41,506 bases of DNA from Myxococcales bacterium UBA1203 (GCA_002309695.1 DBXV01000018.1:1-41506); one strand, 5' to 3'. Positions 7,794 through 16,504 are shown, numbered from the stretch's first letter. Numbers and translations: made by a program. The notes: generated by a model from the sequence alone, not told the origin.

Positions 7794-8228
7794 ATGGGCA
7801 CCTACAGCGCCAAACCGGCCGACATTCAGCGCCGCTGGTTCATCATTGATCTCGACGGCAAGGTCCTCGGCCGCGCCGCGAGCCAGATCGCCAGCATACT
7901 CAAAGGCAAACTCAATCCCCGCTACACACCTTCCTTTGACACGGGCGACCATGTGATCGTGGTCAACGCAGCCAAGGTGAAGCTGACGGGCACCAAAGAG
8001 CAGAAGAAAATTTACTACCGCCACACCATGCACCCAGGCGGCATCGTTTGTACCCCGGCGAGTGAGCTGCGCGCCAAGCACCCGGAGGATCTGGTGATGA
8101 ACGCCGTCCGCCGCATGCTTCCCCGCAACGCTCTGGGACGTCAGATGATGACGAAGCTGCGCGTTTATGCCGGTCCCGAGCATGAGCATCAGGCACAGAA
8201 ACCCGTTGAGTTTAAGGTCGAGGCCTGA
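7794..8228 (+). CDS. rplM: 50S ribosomal protein L13
   Basis: A 144-residue large-subunit protein of normal length. It carries family signatures such as RRWFIIDLDGKVLGRAAS, GDHVIVVNAAKVKLTG and the central NAVRRMLPRN followed by LRVYAGPEHEHQAQ. GGAG lies ten bases before the ATG. It is co-transcribed with rpsI 64 bases downstream, the usual bacterial pair. L13 represses its own operon through the mRNA leader in E. coli, and a leader hairpin sits directly upstream here. Confidence 0.99.
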   Translation: MGTYSAKPADIQRRWFIIDLDGKVLGRAASQIASILKGKLNPRYTPSFDTGDHVIVVNAAKVKLTGTKEQKKIYYRHTMHPGGIVCTPASELRAKHPEDLVMNAVRRMLPRNALGRQMMTKLRVYAGPEHEHQAQKPVEFKVEA

Positions 8229-8292
8229 GCCCCGGTTTCAATGATTCGGACGGCCGCACGGGCGGCCTCCAGAACGAACAAGAGGAAAGAAG

Positions 8293-8679
8293 ATGGAAAA
8301 GGCATACGGAACCGGGCGCCGCAAAGAATCGGTGGCGCGCGTTCACATCAAGGCGGGAACTGGCGTCATCACCATCAACGACCGCCCTATCGATGAGTAT
8401 TTCGGCCGTGAGACTTCCAAGATGATTCTCCGTCAGCCCCTCGAGCTGGTGGAGCAGGCCGACAAGCTGGACGTGAGCGTCAATGTGTGCGGAGGCGGCG
8501 TCTCCGGTCAGGCAGGCGCCATTCGCCACGGCATCAGCCGCGCTCTGTGCGAGTACAATGCGGATCTTCGGCCCGTCCTGAAGAAGGCCGGCTTCCTGAC
8601 CCGCGATGCCCGCGCCGTCGAACGCAAGAAGTACGGCCGTCCGGGCGCCCGCAAGCGCTTCCAGTTCAGCAAGCGCTAG
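8293..8679 (+). CDS. rpsI: 30S ribosomal protein S9
   Basis: A 128-residue small-subunit protein. It begins with YGTGRRKESVARVHIKAG, contains VCGGGVSGQAGAIRHGISRAL, and ends in the conserved basic tail with KKYGRPGARKRFQFSKR. That tail reaches toward the tRNA in the P site. AGAGGAAAG precedes the ATG. It is the second gene of the rplM operon and is followed by a clear terminator. Confidence 0.99.
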   Translation: MEKAYGTGRRKESVARVHIKAGTGVITINDRPIDEYFGRETSKMILRQPLELVEQADKLDVSVNVCGGGVSGQAGAIRHGISRALCEYNADLRPVLKKAGFLTRDARAVERKKYGRPGARKRFQFSKR

Positions 8680-8704
8680 AGGTTCAGCGCAGGTTTTCAA
8701 AGGA

Positions 8705-8735
8705 GCGGATCCGGCTTGCCGGGTCCGCTTTTTTT
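8705..8735 (+). terminator. Terminator of rplM-rpsI
   Basis: GCGGATCCGG (8705-8714) pairs with CCGGGTCCGC (8719-8728, one G-T wobble) around a CTTG loop, followed by seven T. Confidence 0.9.
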
Positions 8736-8872
8736 GTTTCGCCTGCCCGATGTCCGCCCGGGTGCCTCAGCGGCGTCAGTCTTGGGAGGAGACTTGGGCG
8801 GCTGGGACGGGCGCGCGGCTGGCGGCTGATGTTCGAGACGGCATGCCGCAGGAACGAAACAGGAGTGGTCAA

Positions 8873-9253
8873 ATGACGGAGCAGCAATCCGACAAGCGCA
8901 GAGCGGCCAGACTGCATCACGATGTTTTGGTGGCCTACCGGAGCGACAGCGGTGTTTCCGCTTCGGGGTTCGCTTTGGACGTTTCCCGGGTGGGGCTCTT
9001 CCTCAATGCGGAGCATCTGCTGCCAGTGGGGGCGCTCCTGAAGATGATTGTGTCCATTCCCGGCATGGGGGCGCCGTTCGAGCTTCAGGGGCGAGTCGTT
9101 CGCTGCATCGGCCGTGACGAGGTGAAGCAGACCGGGCGCGGTGCTCCCGGGATGGGCGTGGAGTTTCTGGACGTGGACGAGGCGGCACAGGCCCGCATCG
9201 AAGAGATTGTCCAGACGCTGACGGGCGAGCTCCCCGGCATCAACGAAGTCTGA
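8873..9253 (+). CDS. PilZ-domain protein
   Basis: A 126-residue protein consisting of a single PilZ domain, a cyclic-di-GMP-binding module. The two ligand motifs are present: R9-x3-R13 (DKRRAARL) and D36-x-S38-x2-G41 (DVSRVGLFL). They are followed by beta strands with GMGVEFLDVDE, a common PilZ C-terminal signature. I chose the ATG at 8873 because AGGAG (8861-8865) lies seven bases upstream; longer readings of the frame would run into the rpsI terminator region. Single-domain PilZ proteins act as adaptors for motility or envelope machinery. No partner is evident next to it. An RNA methyltransferase follows after 18 bases. Confidence 0.9.
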   Translation: MTEQQSDKRRAARLHHDVLVAYRSDSGVSASGFALDVSRVGLFLNAEHLLPVGALLKMIVSIPGMGAPFELQGRVVRCIGRDEVKQTGRGAPGMGVEFLDVDEAAQARIEEIVQTLTGELPGINEV

Positions 9254-9271
9254 GCGGCGGGCCTGCCTTTC

Positions 9272-10621
9272 ATGCGCGGCGACGACAGCCACCACATCAC
9301 CCCGGGCGGCCCTTGCCGTGAAGCGGAGCTGTCTGTCGAATCGCTGGCGGACGGCGGCGACGGCGTGGCCCATTTTCAGGGCAGAACGGTGTTCGTCCCA
9401 TTGACGCTGCCCGGCGAGGTTGTCCGCGCGTCTGTTCCCGAGTGGCGCGCTGGCGTGACGGCAGCGCTTGTTGAGGTGGTGCGTCCGTCGTCCGAGCGGC
9501 GTCCTGCGGCCTGTCCTCTTTATGGCGAGTGCGGCGGATGTCAGTGGCTGCACGCCTCGGAAGATGTGCAGCGCAGCTGGAAGACAGGCAGGGTGCGCCG
9601 CGTGTTCTCTCAGACCATGGGCGAGACCTGCCCTGAGATTCCGCCCGTGGAGGAAGTGCCGCCCGTCTTGGGTTACCGCCGGCGCACGGTCCTGCACGCA
9701 GCAGACGGCATCCTGGGATTTTCGGCGCGGCGTTCCCATCGCGTGACTGAGCCCGGCGGCTGCCTGCTTCTGGAGGAGCCGCTGAGACTGGCTGTCCGCG
9801 AGATGGCTGCTGCGGTGAAGTCAGGAATGCAGCTGCCCCGCGGCTGTGCGGACGTGTCGCTGGCCGGCGATGGTTCCAGAACGGCGGCGGCCTTTCATTT
9901 CGAGCGCAGGCCCCCTGCGGATGCGCTGGCGCGGCTGACGGCCCTGACCAGGCACACCGGCATCGCGGGGGCAGTGATTTGCGTCGGCGGCGCGGCTGTC
10001 GGCACGATTGGAAAGCCGCTTCTGCGCTGGCCCGCGCCCGGTGTTCCGGGGGCCAGTCTCCTGGGGCGGCCCGATTTGTTTGCTCAGGCGCATCTGAGGG
10101 CCGGAGAACTTCTGGCCGGAATCGCGGCAGAGGCCATTCCCGAAGGGGACCGCGTCCTCGAACTTTTTGGCGGGAGCGGCACCCTCACACTGGCGGCCTC
10201 CAGGCGGGCTGCCTCCGTGACCTCTGTCGAGATTTGTTCTCCCGCACTGACGCTTGCCCGGAAAGCTGCCGACGAGGCCGGCATCACCAATGTTCGCTTT
10301 CAGGCGGGCGATTCCCTCAGGACAGCGGGCCATTTGGCTGCCGGCGGTGAGCGCTTCGGAACGGTGCTTCTGGATCCGCCCCGGGCCGGTGCAAAGGGGA
10401 TTGCGCAGGCTGCGCTGGCCGTGGGGGCCCGCCGCGTTGTTTACGTTTCGTGCAATCCCGCGACGCTGGCTCTTGATGCGGCTGCGCTGCGCAGGACGGG
10501 CTTCGAGCTGACGTCCATCCGCTGCCTCGATTTGTTTCCGCAGACGGCACATCTCGAGGCGGCCGCCGTTTTTCAGCGCGGTGAATCGGGCTCTTCTGAC
10601 GGAGCGCTTCATGACCGTTGA
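9272..10621 (+). CDS. RNA (uracil-5-)-methyltransferase, RlmD/TrmA family
   Basis: A 449-residue SAM-dependent methyltransferase that makes 5-methyluridine in rRNA or tRNA. An N-terminal TRAM-like region (about 15-70) precedes an iron-sulfur site (C81-x5-C87-x2-C90, with C164 as the likely fourth ligand). The methyltransferase domain shows LELFGGSGTLTL (297-308), LDPPRAG (367-373) and the catalytic SCNPATLA with nucleophile C394. All four cluster cysteines and the nucleophile are present, so it should be active. Sequence alone does not decide between 23S rRNA and tRNA substrates. The ribosome-binding site is weak, and the gene follows PilZ by 18 bases. Its end overlaps the next gene's start by 11 bases. 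Confidence 0.92.
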   Translation: MRGDDSHHITPGGPCREAELSVESLADGGDGVAHFQGRTVFVPLTLPGEVVRASVPEWRAGVTAALVEVVRPSSERRPAACPLYGECGGCQWLHASEDVQRSWKTGRVRRVFSQTMGETCPEIPPVEEVPPVLGYRRRTVLHAADGILGFSARRSHRVTEPGGCLLLEEPLRLAVREMAAAVKSGMQLPRGCADVSLAGDGSRTAAAFHFERRPPADALARLTALTRHTGIAGAVICVGGAAVGTIGKPLLRWPAPGVPGASLLGRPDLFAQAHLRAGELLAGIAAEAIPEGDRVLELFGGSGTLTLAASRRAASVTSVEICSPALTLARKAADEAGITNVRFQAGDSLRTAGHLAAGGERFGTVLLDPPRAGAKGIAQAALAVGARRVVYVSCNPATLALDAAALRRTGFELTSIRCLDLFPQTAHLEAAAVFQRGESGSSDGALHDR

Positions 10622-12029
10622 GGAGCATCTGACCCACTTCGCGGAGCTGCTCCGGCAGAACGGGATTCCTGTCTCGACGGGCGAAATTATCGATGCGGCG
10701 CGGGCGCTGTCGCTCGTGGGCTTTGAGAGCCGTGAAGAGGTGCGCTGGACGCTGTCAGCCACGCTGGTGAAGCAGCCGCGCAATCGCCGCAGCTTCGACA
10801 GGCTTTTCGATTTGTATTTTTCAGGGATGGCCCGCCTCTGGGAGGCGCTCGACAGTGCGTCCGCACAGGCGATTCAGTCTGCCGGGACGCTGGAGCGCGC
10901 GGAGCTGGAGCGCCTGGCGGAAGCCTTTCGCAGACTCGTTCCTGCGCTGCCTTCCGCTGCTTCCGCGGCGCTTCGCGGCGATGTCCCGTCGCTGCTTTCC
11001 GGCATGAGGCAGGCGGCGCTGCCGCTGGATTTTTCCCGTCTGGACGGCCCCAGTCAGCAGGGATTTCTGGTCAGGCGTCTTCTCCAGCGTCTGGGCGTGG
11101 ACGAGGCGCGGCGTCAGTTCGACGCGCTGGCCGCTCATCTGCGTGCGTCGGGCATGTCGGCGGAGGGGCTCGATCTGGCCGGCCGCGAGTTCAAGTCGGC
11201 GCTGCGGCTCATCGAAAACGCGGCAGCCGACTGGGTGGATCAGGAGGCCCGAATGCGCAGCCGCCGCGGAGAGTCTGGAGACCTCCGCGAGACGGCCTTC
11301 GCGGCACTGACGCCGGAGGAATCGGAGATTGTTTCGCGTTCTGTCCGGCGCCTGGCGCAGCGGCTGCGGACCCGGCTGGCGTGCAGGCAGAAGAGCTTTC
11401 ACCGGGGACGTCCGGACATTCGGCGGACGCTGAGGGAAAGCTCCGGACGTGCGGCGGAAGGACTGAGCCGAATCATTTTTCGCCGGCGCCGCGCGGTGCG
11501 CCCTGAGCTGGCGGTCCTGTGTGACCTCTCAGATTCCGTCCGGCCAACGGCGAGGATGATGCTGCTCTTCGCCATGACGCTGCAGAACATGTTCGCCCGA
11601 ACGCGCACTTTCGTTTTCGTCAATGAGCTGAGGGAAGTGACGGACAGGCTGAAAGGCATGGACCCGCGAAGTCCTCTGAACCTGAGCACTCTGTCGGACG
11701 TCATCTCTTTTGGCGGGAACTCGGACTATGGCCGCGTGTTCTCCGAGCTGGCGCGCTGTTCGGCCCGCGCCTTTGGCAGCAGGACGACGCTCATCATCAT
11801 CGGCGACGGGCGCAGCAATTACGGCGACCCCGGCATGACAGCCTTCGAGGACATTGCCCGGCGTGCAGGGCGGCTGCTGTGGGTGACGCCTGAGCCAAGA
11901 GAGCGCTGGGATGACGGGGACTGTGAGCTGTGGCGCTATGAGCGCTCATGCACCCGGGCGGCCGCTGTCACCTGTCTGGCAGACCTGGAAAATCTGGCGG
12001 ATCTGCTGGTCCCGGAGAAGCGGGGCTGA
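10611..12029 (+). CDS. CoxE-like VWA-domain protein
   Basis: A 472-residue protein of the CoxE/VWA family. The C-terminal half is a von Willebrand A domain with an intact metal site: D305-x-S307-x-S309 (CDLSDSV), a downstream GGNSDYGR loop and IIGDGRSNYGDP. The N-terminal half is helical and Arg-rich, typical of CoxE proteins. Family members usually work with a MoxR AAA+ ATPase (CoxD) in maturing metalloenzymes such as molybdenum hydroxylases. No MoxR gene lies in this window, but xdhAB begins 650 bases downstream. The ATG at 10611 has GGAG six bases upstream and overlaps the methyltransferase stop; the frame opens ten codons earlier without such a site. A role in xanthine dehydrogenase maturation is possible but unproven. 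Confidence 0.82.
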   Translation: MTVEEHLTHFAELLRQNGIPVSTGEIIDAARALSLVGFESREEVRWTLSATLVKQPRNRRSFDRLFDLYFSGMARLWEALDSASAQAIQSAGTLERAELERLAEAFRRLVPALPSAASAALRGDVPSLLSGMRQAALPLDFSRLDGPSQQGFLVRRLLQRLGVDEARRQFDALAAHLRASGMSAEGLDLAGREFKSALRLIENAAADWVDQEARMRSRRGESGDLRETAFAALTPEESEIVSRSVRRLAQRLRTRLACRQKSFHRGRPDIRRTLRESSGRAAEGLSRIIFRRRRAVRPELAVLCDLSDSVRPTARMMLLFAMTLQNMFARTRTFVFVNELREVTDRLKGMDPRSPLNLSTLSDVISFGGNSDYGRVFSELARCSARAFGSRTTLIIIGDGRSNYGDPGMTAFEDIARRAGRLLWVTPEPRERWDDGDCELWRYERSCTRAAAVTCLADLENLADLLVPEKRG

Positions 12030-12097
12030 GCTCCGCCGGTCTGCGCGCAGACCTTCGCCACGAGGCTCTTTGAGAGGCGCGGTTCCGCCGTTGGGCC

Positions 12098-12127
12098 TTG
12101 CTTTTTGAGGGGTGCTTCGGCTAGGGG
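12098..12127 (+). promoter_or_regulatory. Promoter of tRNA-Gln
   Basis: TTGCTT (12098-12103), 18 bases, TAGGGG (12122-12127), CCCGCCGC, then seven T (12136-12142). The predicted start lies about 60 bases before the tRNA. The -35 is imperfect, but the -10, GC stretch and T-run match the other promoters here. Confidence 0.5.
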
Positions 12128-12193
12128 CCCGCCGCTTTTTTTCCCGGGAGCAATTCCGGAACGGACGTGTCTGCGGCCTGCCGCGGCCTCCGA

Positions 12194-12264
12194 TGGGGCA
12201 TCGTCTAACGGTAGGACTGAGGACTTTGAATCCTCCTACCTAGGTTCGAATCCTAGTGCCCCAG
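12194..12264 (+). tRNA. tRNA-Gln (anticodon UUG)
   Basis: The acceptor stem pairs TGGGGCA (12194-12200) with TGCCCCA (12257-12263). The anticodon stem is GAGGA/TCCTC around CTTTGAA, giving anticodon TTG at 12236-12238, and the T-arm contains GGTTCGAATCC. The U1-A72 end and the G discriminator agree with bacterial glutamine tRNAs. The 3' CCA is not encoded (GCAGC follows), so it must be added by the nucleotidyltransferase. Confidence 0.97.
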
Positions 12265-12292
12265 CAGCTCATCCTCTTTGAGATGGCGTGAT

Positions 12293-12325
12293 GCCCGTCG
12301 GCTTGTCTGCCGGCGGGCTTTTTTT
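12293..12325 (+). terminator. Terminator after tRNA-Gln
   Basis: GCCCGTCGGC (12293-12302) pairs with GCCGGCGGGC (12309-12318, one wobble) around TTGTCT, followed by seven T. Confidence 0.9.
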
Positions 12326-12452
12326 GTGCCTGCGGGAAGTGCGGAACGCCGGCGCCCTGCGGAGCATTCAGCGGGTCAAGAGCTTTTTTGGGAGAATTTC
12401 GTCTGATCCGAAACGCATGGGCGGGGCAGAGGTGCGTTCTGAACGTCCGCGT

Positions 12453-12476
12453 CGATGTGAATTTATATTGATAACG
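12453..12476. promoter_or_regulatory. Operator-like palindrome upstream of xdhAB
   Basis: A 24-base AT-rich element with CGATGT on the left and ATAACG on the right. It aligns gap-free with the sites upstream of the ygeW operon and of the acyl-CoA dehydrogenase operon, including flanking TC on the left and ATG on the right. The right half deviates from ATATCG by one base. It lies about 215 bases before the xdhA start. Confidence 0.5.
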
Positions 12477-12508
12477 GATGTTTCCGCTGCCCGCAGTCCC
12501 TGCGCGTC

Positions 12509-12537
12509 TTGACAGCTTTCAAAGCGCCGAAGGACAG
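12509..12537 (+). promoter_or_regulatory. Possible xdhAB promoter
   Basis: A perfect TTGACA (12509-12514) is followed after 17 bases by a poor -10 (GGACAG, 12532-12537; GACAGT at 18 bases). A weak -10 would fit an activator-dependent promoter with the palindrome about 80 bases upstream of the start. Confidence 0.35.
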
Positions 12538-12594
12538 TTCGCGGCCGCTGTTTGGCGCCCTCCCGCGCCGGGGAAAACCCTCCCGGCAGCTGAT

Positions 12595-12635
12595 GGGGAT
12601 GCGCTTCGGGCCCCTGCTTTTTGAGGGGCTTTTTT
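12595..12635 (+). promoter_or_regulatory. Attenuator-like structure in the xdhA leader
   Basis: GCCCCT (12610-12615) pairs with AGGGGC (12624-12629), followed by six T, giving a terminator 45 bases before the xdhA start. GGGG (12595-12598) can instead pair with the CCCC at 12611-12614, which would break the terminator. Upstream bases 12554-12590 contain further GC-rich pairings (GCCGGG/CCCGGC). I recognise no known riboswitch class. The remaining bases between the tRNA terminator and xdhA hold the palindrome and the weak promoter. Confidence 0.5.
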
Positions 12636-12679
12636 GTTTTGCCACGACGTTTTTCATTTTTGCCGGAGAGGACGACACC

Positions 12680-14146
12680 ATGGCTGAGAGAAAGAGCATT
12701 CGCTTCTTCCTCAATGGGAAAGAGGAGGAATGCGCCGTTTCCCCGGAGACGACGCTGTTGGAATACATCCGCAATGACCGGGAACTGACCGGGACGAAGG
12801 AGGGCTGCGGCGAGGGCGACTGCGGCGCCTGCACCGTCGTCATCGGCGAGGTGAAGGGCGGGCGCGTCCGCTACCACGCCACCATTTCCTGCCTGGCGCT
12901 GACGGATCAGATGGACGGCAAGCACGTCATCACCATCGAGGGCATGTCGCCCGCCGACCGCAGGGCACTGCACCCCATCCAGCAGGCCATCGTCGATGCC
13001 CACGCCACGCAGTGCGGCTTCTGCACCCCCGGCATCGCGCTCGCGCTCCTCGCGCTCTATCTCGAAAACGCCTCTCCCACGCCCGCCGACGTTCACCGCG
13101 CGCTCTCCGGGAATCTCTGCCGCTGCACTGGCTACGTCTCGATTCGCCGCGTCCCCGACTTCATCGAGCGCCTGCACGTCTCCGCGCCGGACATCCGTCT
13201 GCCCTTCCTCGATGCCGTGGAGGCCCGCCAGCTTGAGATGGCCGCCGCGAAGGAAAAGGACGACATCCTCATCGAAAAGGACGGCCAGATTTTCTTCTCA
13301 CCGGCCACGTCCGGGAGCCTGCGGAACTTCCTCAGGAGCCATGCGGGGCAGAAGGTTCAGTACGTGAGCGGCGGCTCCGACGTGATGGTCGTGGTCAAGA
13401 AGCGCTTCATCCATCATCCCATTCTGGTGGACCTGACGCGCCTGCCTGAGCTCCACGCGTTCAGCGACGGGCCGGACGCGCTCAGCTTCGGCGGCTGCGT
13501 TCCTCTCGAAGACCTGGGGGAGATGACCCGAAATACGCTGCCCATTCTCGACGAGGTTGTCTCGCAGATGGCCTCCAAGCCGGTGCGCACGACGGCGACG
13601 CCAGCGGGCAACATCGCCAACGCCTCGCCTGTGGCGGACATGAGCGTGACGCTGATGGCGCTCTCAGCCGTGCTTCACCTGAACGGCGCGGACGGGAAGC
13701 GCGACCTGCCGCTGGGTGAGCTTTACCTCGGCTACAAGAAGCTCGCGATGAAGCCCGGCGAGTGGATTGAGTCCGTGACTGTGCCCAAGGTGCCGGGACT
13801 CACGGTCGATTTTCAGAAGGTCAGCAAGCGGCGCGAGCTCGATATCTCGACGGTCAACTCGGCCATCGCCCTGAAAATTGGTGAGGACGGCGTCATTCGC
13901 TCTGCGCGGCTGTGCTGCGGCGGCGTGGGGCCGACGACGCTCTTCATGCCCAAGGCGAGCGCGTTCCTCGAGGGCAAGCCCTTCACCGAGGAGACCTTCA
14001 TTCAGGCGTCCGAGGTGGTCGGCACAGAGGCGACGCCCATGTCCGACGTGCGTGGAAGCGCCGACTATCGCCGCGCCGTGATGAAGAACCTGCTCGTGAA
14101 GCACTTCCTGTCCATTGAGGCCCGTCGGAAAGCGCACCGGGGCTGA
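12680..14146 (+). CDS. xdhA: Xanthine dehydrogenase, iron-sulfur/FAD subunit
   Basis: A 488-residue subunit that passes electrons from the molybdenum subunit through two [2Fe-2S] clusters to FAD. The first cluster uses C43, C48, C51 and C71 (GCGEGDCGAC and ISC). The second uses C112, C115, C147 and C149 (QCGFC and LCRC). The FAD domain starts near 200 with VSGGSDVMV and has a TPAGNIANASPVADM segment, the usual FAD site. Fusion of both parts and the length match Rhodobacter capsulatus XdhA (about 460 residues), unlike the split E. coli enzyme. GGAGAGGA precedes the ATG at 12680; the frame extends further upstream across the leader hairpin, so longer starts are unlikely. xdhB follows after 36 bases. 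The gene symbol follows the R. capsulatus convention. Confidence 0.96.
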   Translation: MAERKSIRFFLNGKEEECAVSPETTLLEYIRNDRELTGTKEGCGEGDCGACTVVIGEVKGGRVRYHATISCLALTDQMDGKHVITIEGMSPADRRALHPIQQAIVDAHATQCGFCTPGIALALLALYLENASPTPADVHRALSGNLCRCTGYVSIRRVPDFIERLHVSAPDIRLPFLDAVEARQLEMAAAKEKDDILIEKDGQIFFSPATSGSLRNFLRSHAGQKVQYVSGGSDVMVVVKKRFIHHPILVDLTRLPELHAFSDGPDALSFGGCVPLEDLGEMTRNTLPILDEVVSQMASKPVRTTATPAGNIANASPVADMSVTLMALSAVLHLNGADGKRDLPLGELYLGYKKLAMKPGEWIESVTVPKVPGLTVDFQKVSKRRELDISTVNSAIALKIGEDGVIRSARLCCGGVGPTTLFMPKASAFLEGKPFTEETFIQASEVVGTEATPMSDVRGSADYRRAVMKNLLVKHFLSIEARRKAHRG

Positions 14147-14182
14147 ATTGCCGACGACCACCGAACATCGAGGAGAACAGCC

Positions 14183-16504
14183 ATGAAGACTGAAGAGAAA
14201 TTCGAGATCGGGAACGGCAGGATCGGCGAGTCCCCCCTGCACCTGAGCGGGCGCGACCACGTGACGGGGCGCTCGCAGTTTGTCGATGACATCCCCAAGC
14301 CCAGGCACCTGCTGCAGGCGAAGTTTCTGACGAGCCCGGTGGCGCGGGGGCACATCACGAAGCTCGACTATTCCAAAGCGCTGGAGATTCCCGGCGTGGT
14401 GCGCGTCATCACGGCGAAGGACATTCCCGGCGAAAATCAGGTGGGCGGCATCATTCCCGACGAGCCCTGTCTGTCCGAGGGGCATGTGGCCTGCGTGGGC
14501 GAGCTCATCGCGATTGTCGTGGCCGAGACGGCGGAGGCTGCGCGGCTGGGCGTGAAGGCCATCGAGCTCGAAATCGAAGCCGAGACGCCGAACCAGACCG
14601 TCTGGGATGCCATTCGCGACGGCGAGTACCTGAGCCCGGTGCGCAAAATTGAGAGAGGCGACGTGGAGGGCGCCATCGCCAGTGCGCCGCACGTGATTGA
14701 GGGCCTGGCGCAGAACGAGGGCCAGGAACATTTCTACATGGAGACGCACCGCTCGCTGGCCGTCCCCGAGGACAACGGCGGCATCACGATTTACGCCTCG
14801 ACGCAGCACCCCACCGAGGTTCACCGCATGACCTCCGGCGTCCTGGGCCTGCCGCAGCACATGGTGACGATTGACGTGAAGCGGCTGGGCGGCGGCTTTG
14901 GCGGCAAGGAGTCACAGGCAACCATTTGGGCCGCCTGCGCCGGGCTGTCGGCGCTCCTCACCGGGCGTCCCGTGGAGGTCAAACTCGACCGTGAAGAGGA
15001 CCTGGCCTGGTCGGGCAAGCGCCATCAGTTCGTGAGCCCTTACCGCGTGGCATTTGACGACGACGGGCGGATTCTCGCGCTGGACATTCAGCTCAACGCC
15101 AACGGCGGCTGCACTGCCGACGCCACCTCGTCCATTCTCGAGCGCGGGATGCTCCACTCGGAAAACATCTACATGGTGGAGAACCACCGCGTCGTCGGGC
15201 GCCCCTGCCGCACCAACCGGCCGTCGGCCACGGCCTTCCGCGGGTTCGGCGCGCCTCAGGGCATCTTCGTCATCGAGTCCATCATCGAGCGCATCGCGAA
15301 TGCGCTGGGCAAAGACCCCTACGACATCCGCGAGCTGAATGCCTACCGCGAGGGCGACACCACGCCCTACGGTGAGACGGTGGAGAACGCGAAGCACATC
15401 GCGCCGCTCTTCGCTGAGCTGAGGAACTCCAGCGATTGGGACGCGCGGCGGAAGGCTGTTCGCGAATTTAACGCGGGCCACAAGTGGCAGAAGAAGGGCC
15501 TCGCCATGACGCCGGTGAAGTTCGGCATTTCCTTCACGGCGGCCTTCCTGAACCAGGGCGTGGCGCTGATTCAGATTTATCCGGACGGTTCGGTCTCGGT
15601 GAACCACGGCGCGATTGAGATGGGCCAGGAGGTCAACACCAAAATTGCCCAGATTGCGGCGACGAACCTGGGACTGAAGCTCTCCGACATCCGCGTCGAG
15701 ACGAACAACACCAAGCGGGTGGGGAACGCGCCTCCGACGGCGGCTTCTTCGGGCTGCGACCTGAACGGCCACGCCGTCGATGACGCCTGCGAGCAGCTCG
15801 TCCCGAGGCTCCAGAAAAAGGCCTGCGAGCTCTTCGGCGTGAAGAAAGTCCTCTTCGAGGAGAGCGTCCTCTACGAGGTGCGGGACGACGGCAGCGTGAA
15901 CCGCGAAAAGCCCCTCTCGACCTTCAAGGACTTTGCGCTCCAGTGCTTCCGGGGCCGCGTCGATTTGTGCGCTCACGGCCACTACGCCACGCCCTTCGTG
16001 GACTTCGACCGCGAGGCCGGGCGCGGCCATCCGTTCCTCTATTACGTGTTCGGCGCGGCCGTTTCCGAGGTCACGGTCGATCTGCTCACCGGCATCACGA
16101 CGGTCGATCGCGTGGACATCCTTCACGACAGCGGCCAGAGCCTGAACCCCGCCGTGGATGTGGGCCAAATCGAAGGCGCTTTCGTCCAGGGACAGGGCTG
16201 GTGCACCACGGAGGAACTCGTTTACTCGGACAAGGGTGCGCTCCTCAGCAATTCGCCCGCGACCTACAAGGTTCCCACCTACGGCGACCTCGCGCCCGAC
16301 TTCCGCGTGAAGCTCTATCAGGGCAGCTACAACGAGGTGGGACTCCACGATTCCAAGGCCAACGGCGAGCCGCCCTTCGTCTATGGCGAGTCGGTCTTCT
16401 TCGCGATTGCCGATGCGATTGCCTCGGCCACGGGCAAATGGCCCGACACGATGACGCTCCCCGCCACGCCGGAAAAAGTCCTCAGGGCGCTGCAGCAGCA
16501 CTAG
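14183..16504 (+). CDS. xdhB: Xanthine dehydrogenase, molybdopterin subunit
   Basis: A 773-residue molybdenum hydroxylase subunit that oxidises hypoxanthine/xanthine-type purines. Residues matching the bovine active site are visible: Q208 (STQ; bovine Q767), E272 (DREEDL; E802), R353 (AFRGFGAPQ; R880) and E729 (GEPP; E1261). KRLGGGFGGKE (233-243) is the cofactor loop. Keeping both E802 and R880 equivalents supports a purine substrate over aldehyde or nicotinate. The length fits R. capsulatus XdhB. GAGGAGAACAGCC precedes the ATG. No xdhC-type cofactor-insertion gene follows; a CoxE-like gene lies upstream. A terminator follows after about 30 bases. Confidence 0.97.
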   Translation: MKTEEKFEIGNGRIGESPLHLSGRDHVTGRSQFVDDIPKPRHLLQAKFLTSPVARGHITKLDYSKALEIPGVVRVITAKDIPGENQVGGIIPDEPCLSEGHVACVGELIAIVVAETAEAARLGVKAIELEIEAETPNQTVWDAIRDGEYLSPVRKIERGDVEGAIASAPHVIEGLAQNEGQEHFYMETHRSLAVPEDNGGITIYASTQHPTEVHRMTSGVLGLPQHMVTIDVKRLGGGFGGKESQATIWAACAGLSALLTGRPVEVKLDREEDLAWSGKRHQFVSPYRVAFDDDGRILALDIQLNANGGCTADATSSILERGMLHSENIYMVENHRVVGRPCRTNRPSATAFRGFGAPQGIFVIESIIERIANALGKDPYDIRELNAYREGDTTPYGETVENAKHIAPLFAELRNSSDWDARRKAVREFNAGHKWQKKGLAMTPVKFGISFTAAFLNQGVALIQIYPDGSVSVNHGAIEMGQEVNTKIAQIAATNLGLKLSDIRVETNNTKRVGNAPPTAASSGCDLNGHAVDDACEQLVPRLQKKACELFGVKKVLFEESVLYEVRDDGSVNREKPLSTFKDFALQCFRGRVDLCAHGHYATPFVDFDREAGRGHPFLYYVFGAAVSEVTVDLLTGITTVDRVDILHDSGQSLNPAVDVGQIEGAFVQGQGWCTTEELVYSDKGALLSNSPATYKVPTYGDLAPDFRVKLYQGSYNEVGLHDSKANGEPPFVYGESVFFAIADAIASATGKWPDTMTLPATPEKVLRALQQH

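Noticed and set aside
12030..12193. Terminator of the CoxE-like gene at the T-run near 12136
   Set aside because: The stem before the T-run is poor, while the segment matches the promoter form seen before other genes, here at the right distance from the tRNA.
12544..12635. Known riboswitch (purine, Moco, ZTP, guanidine) in the xdhA leader
   Set aside because: None of the conserved sequence blocks I know of these classes is visible; kept only as an unnamed attenuator.
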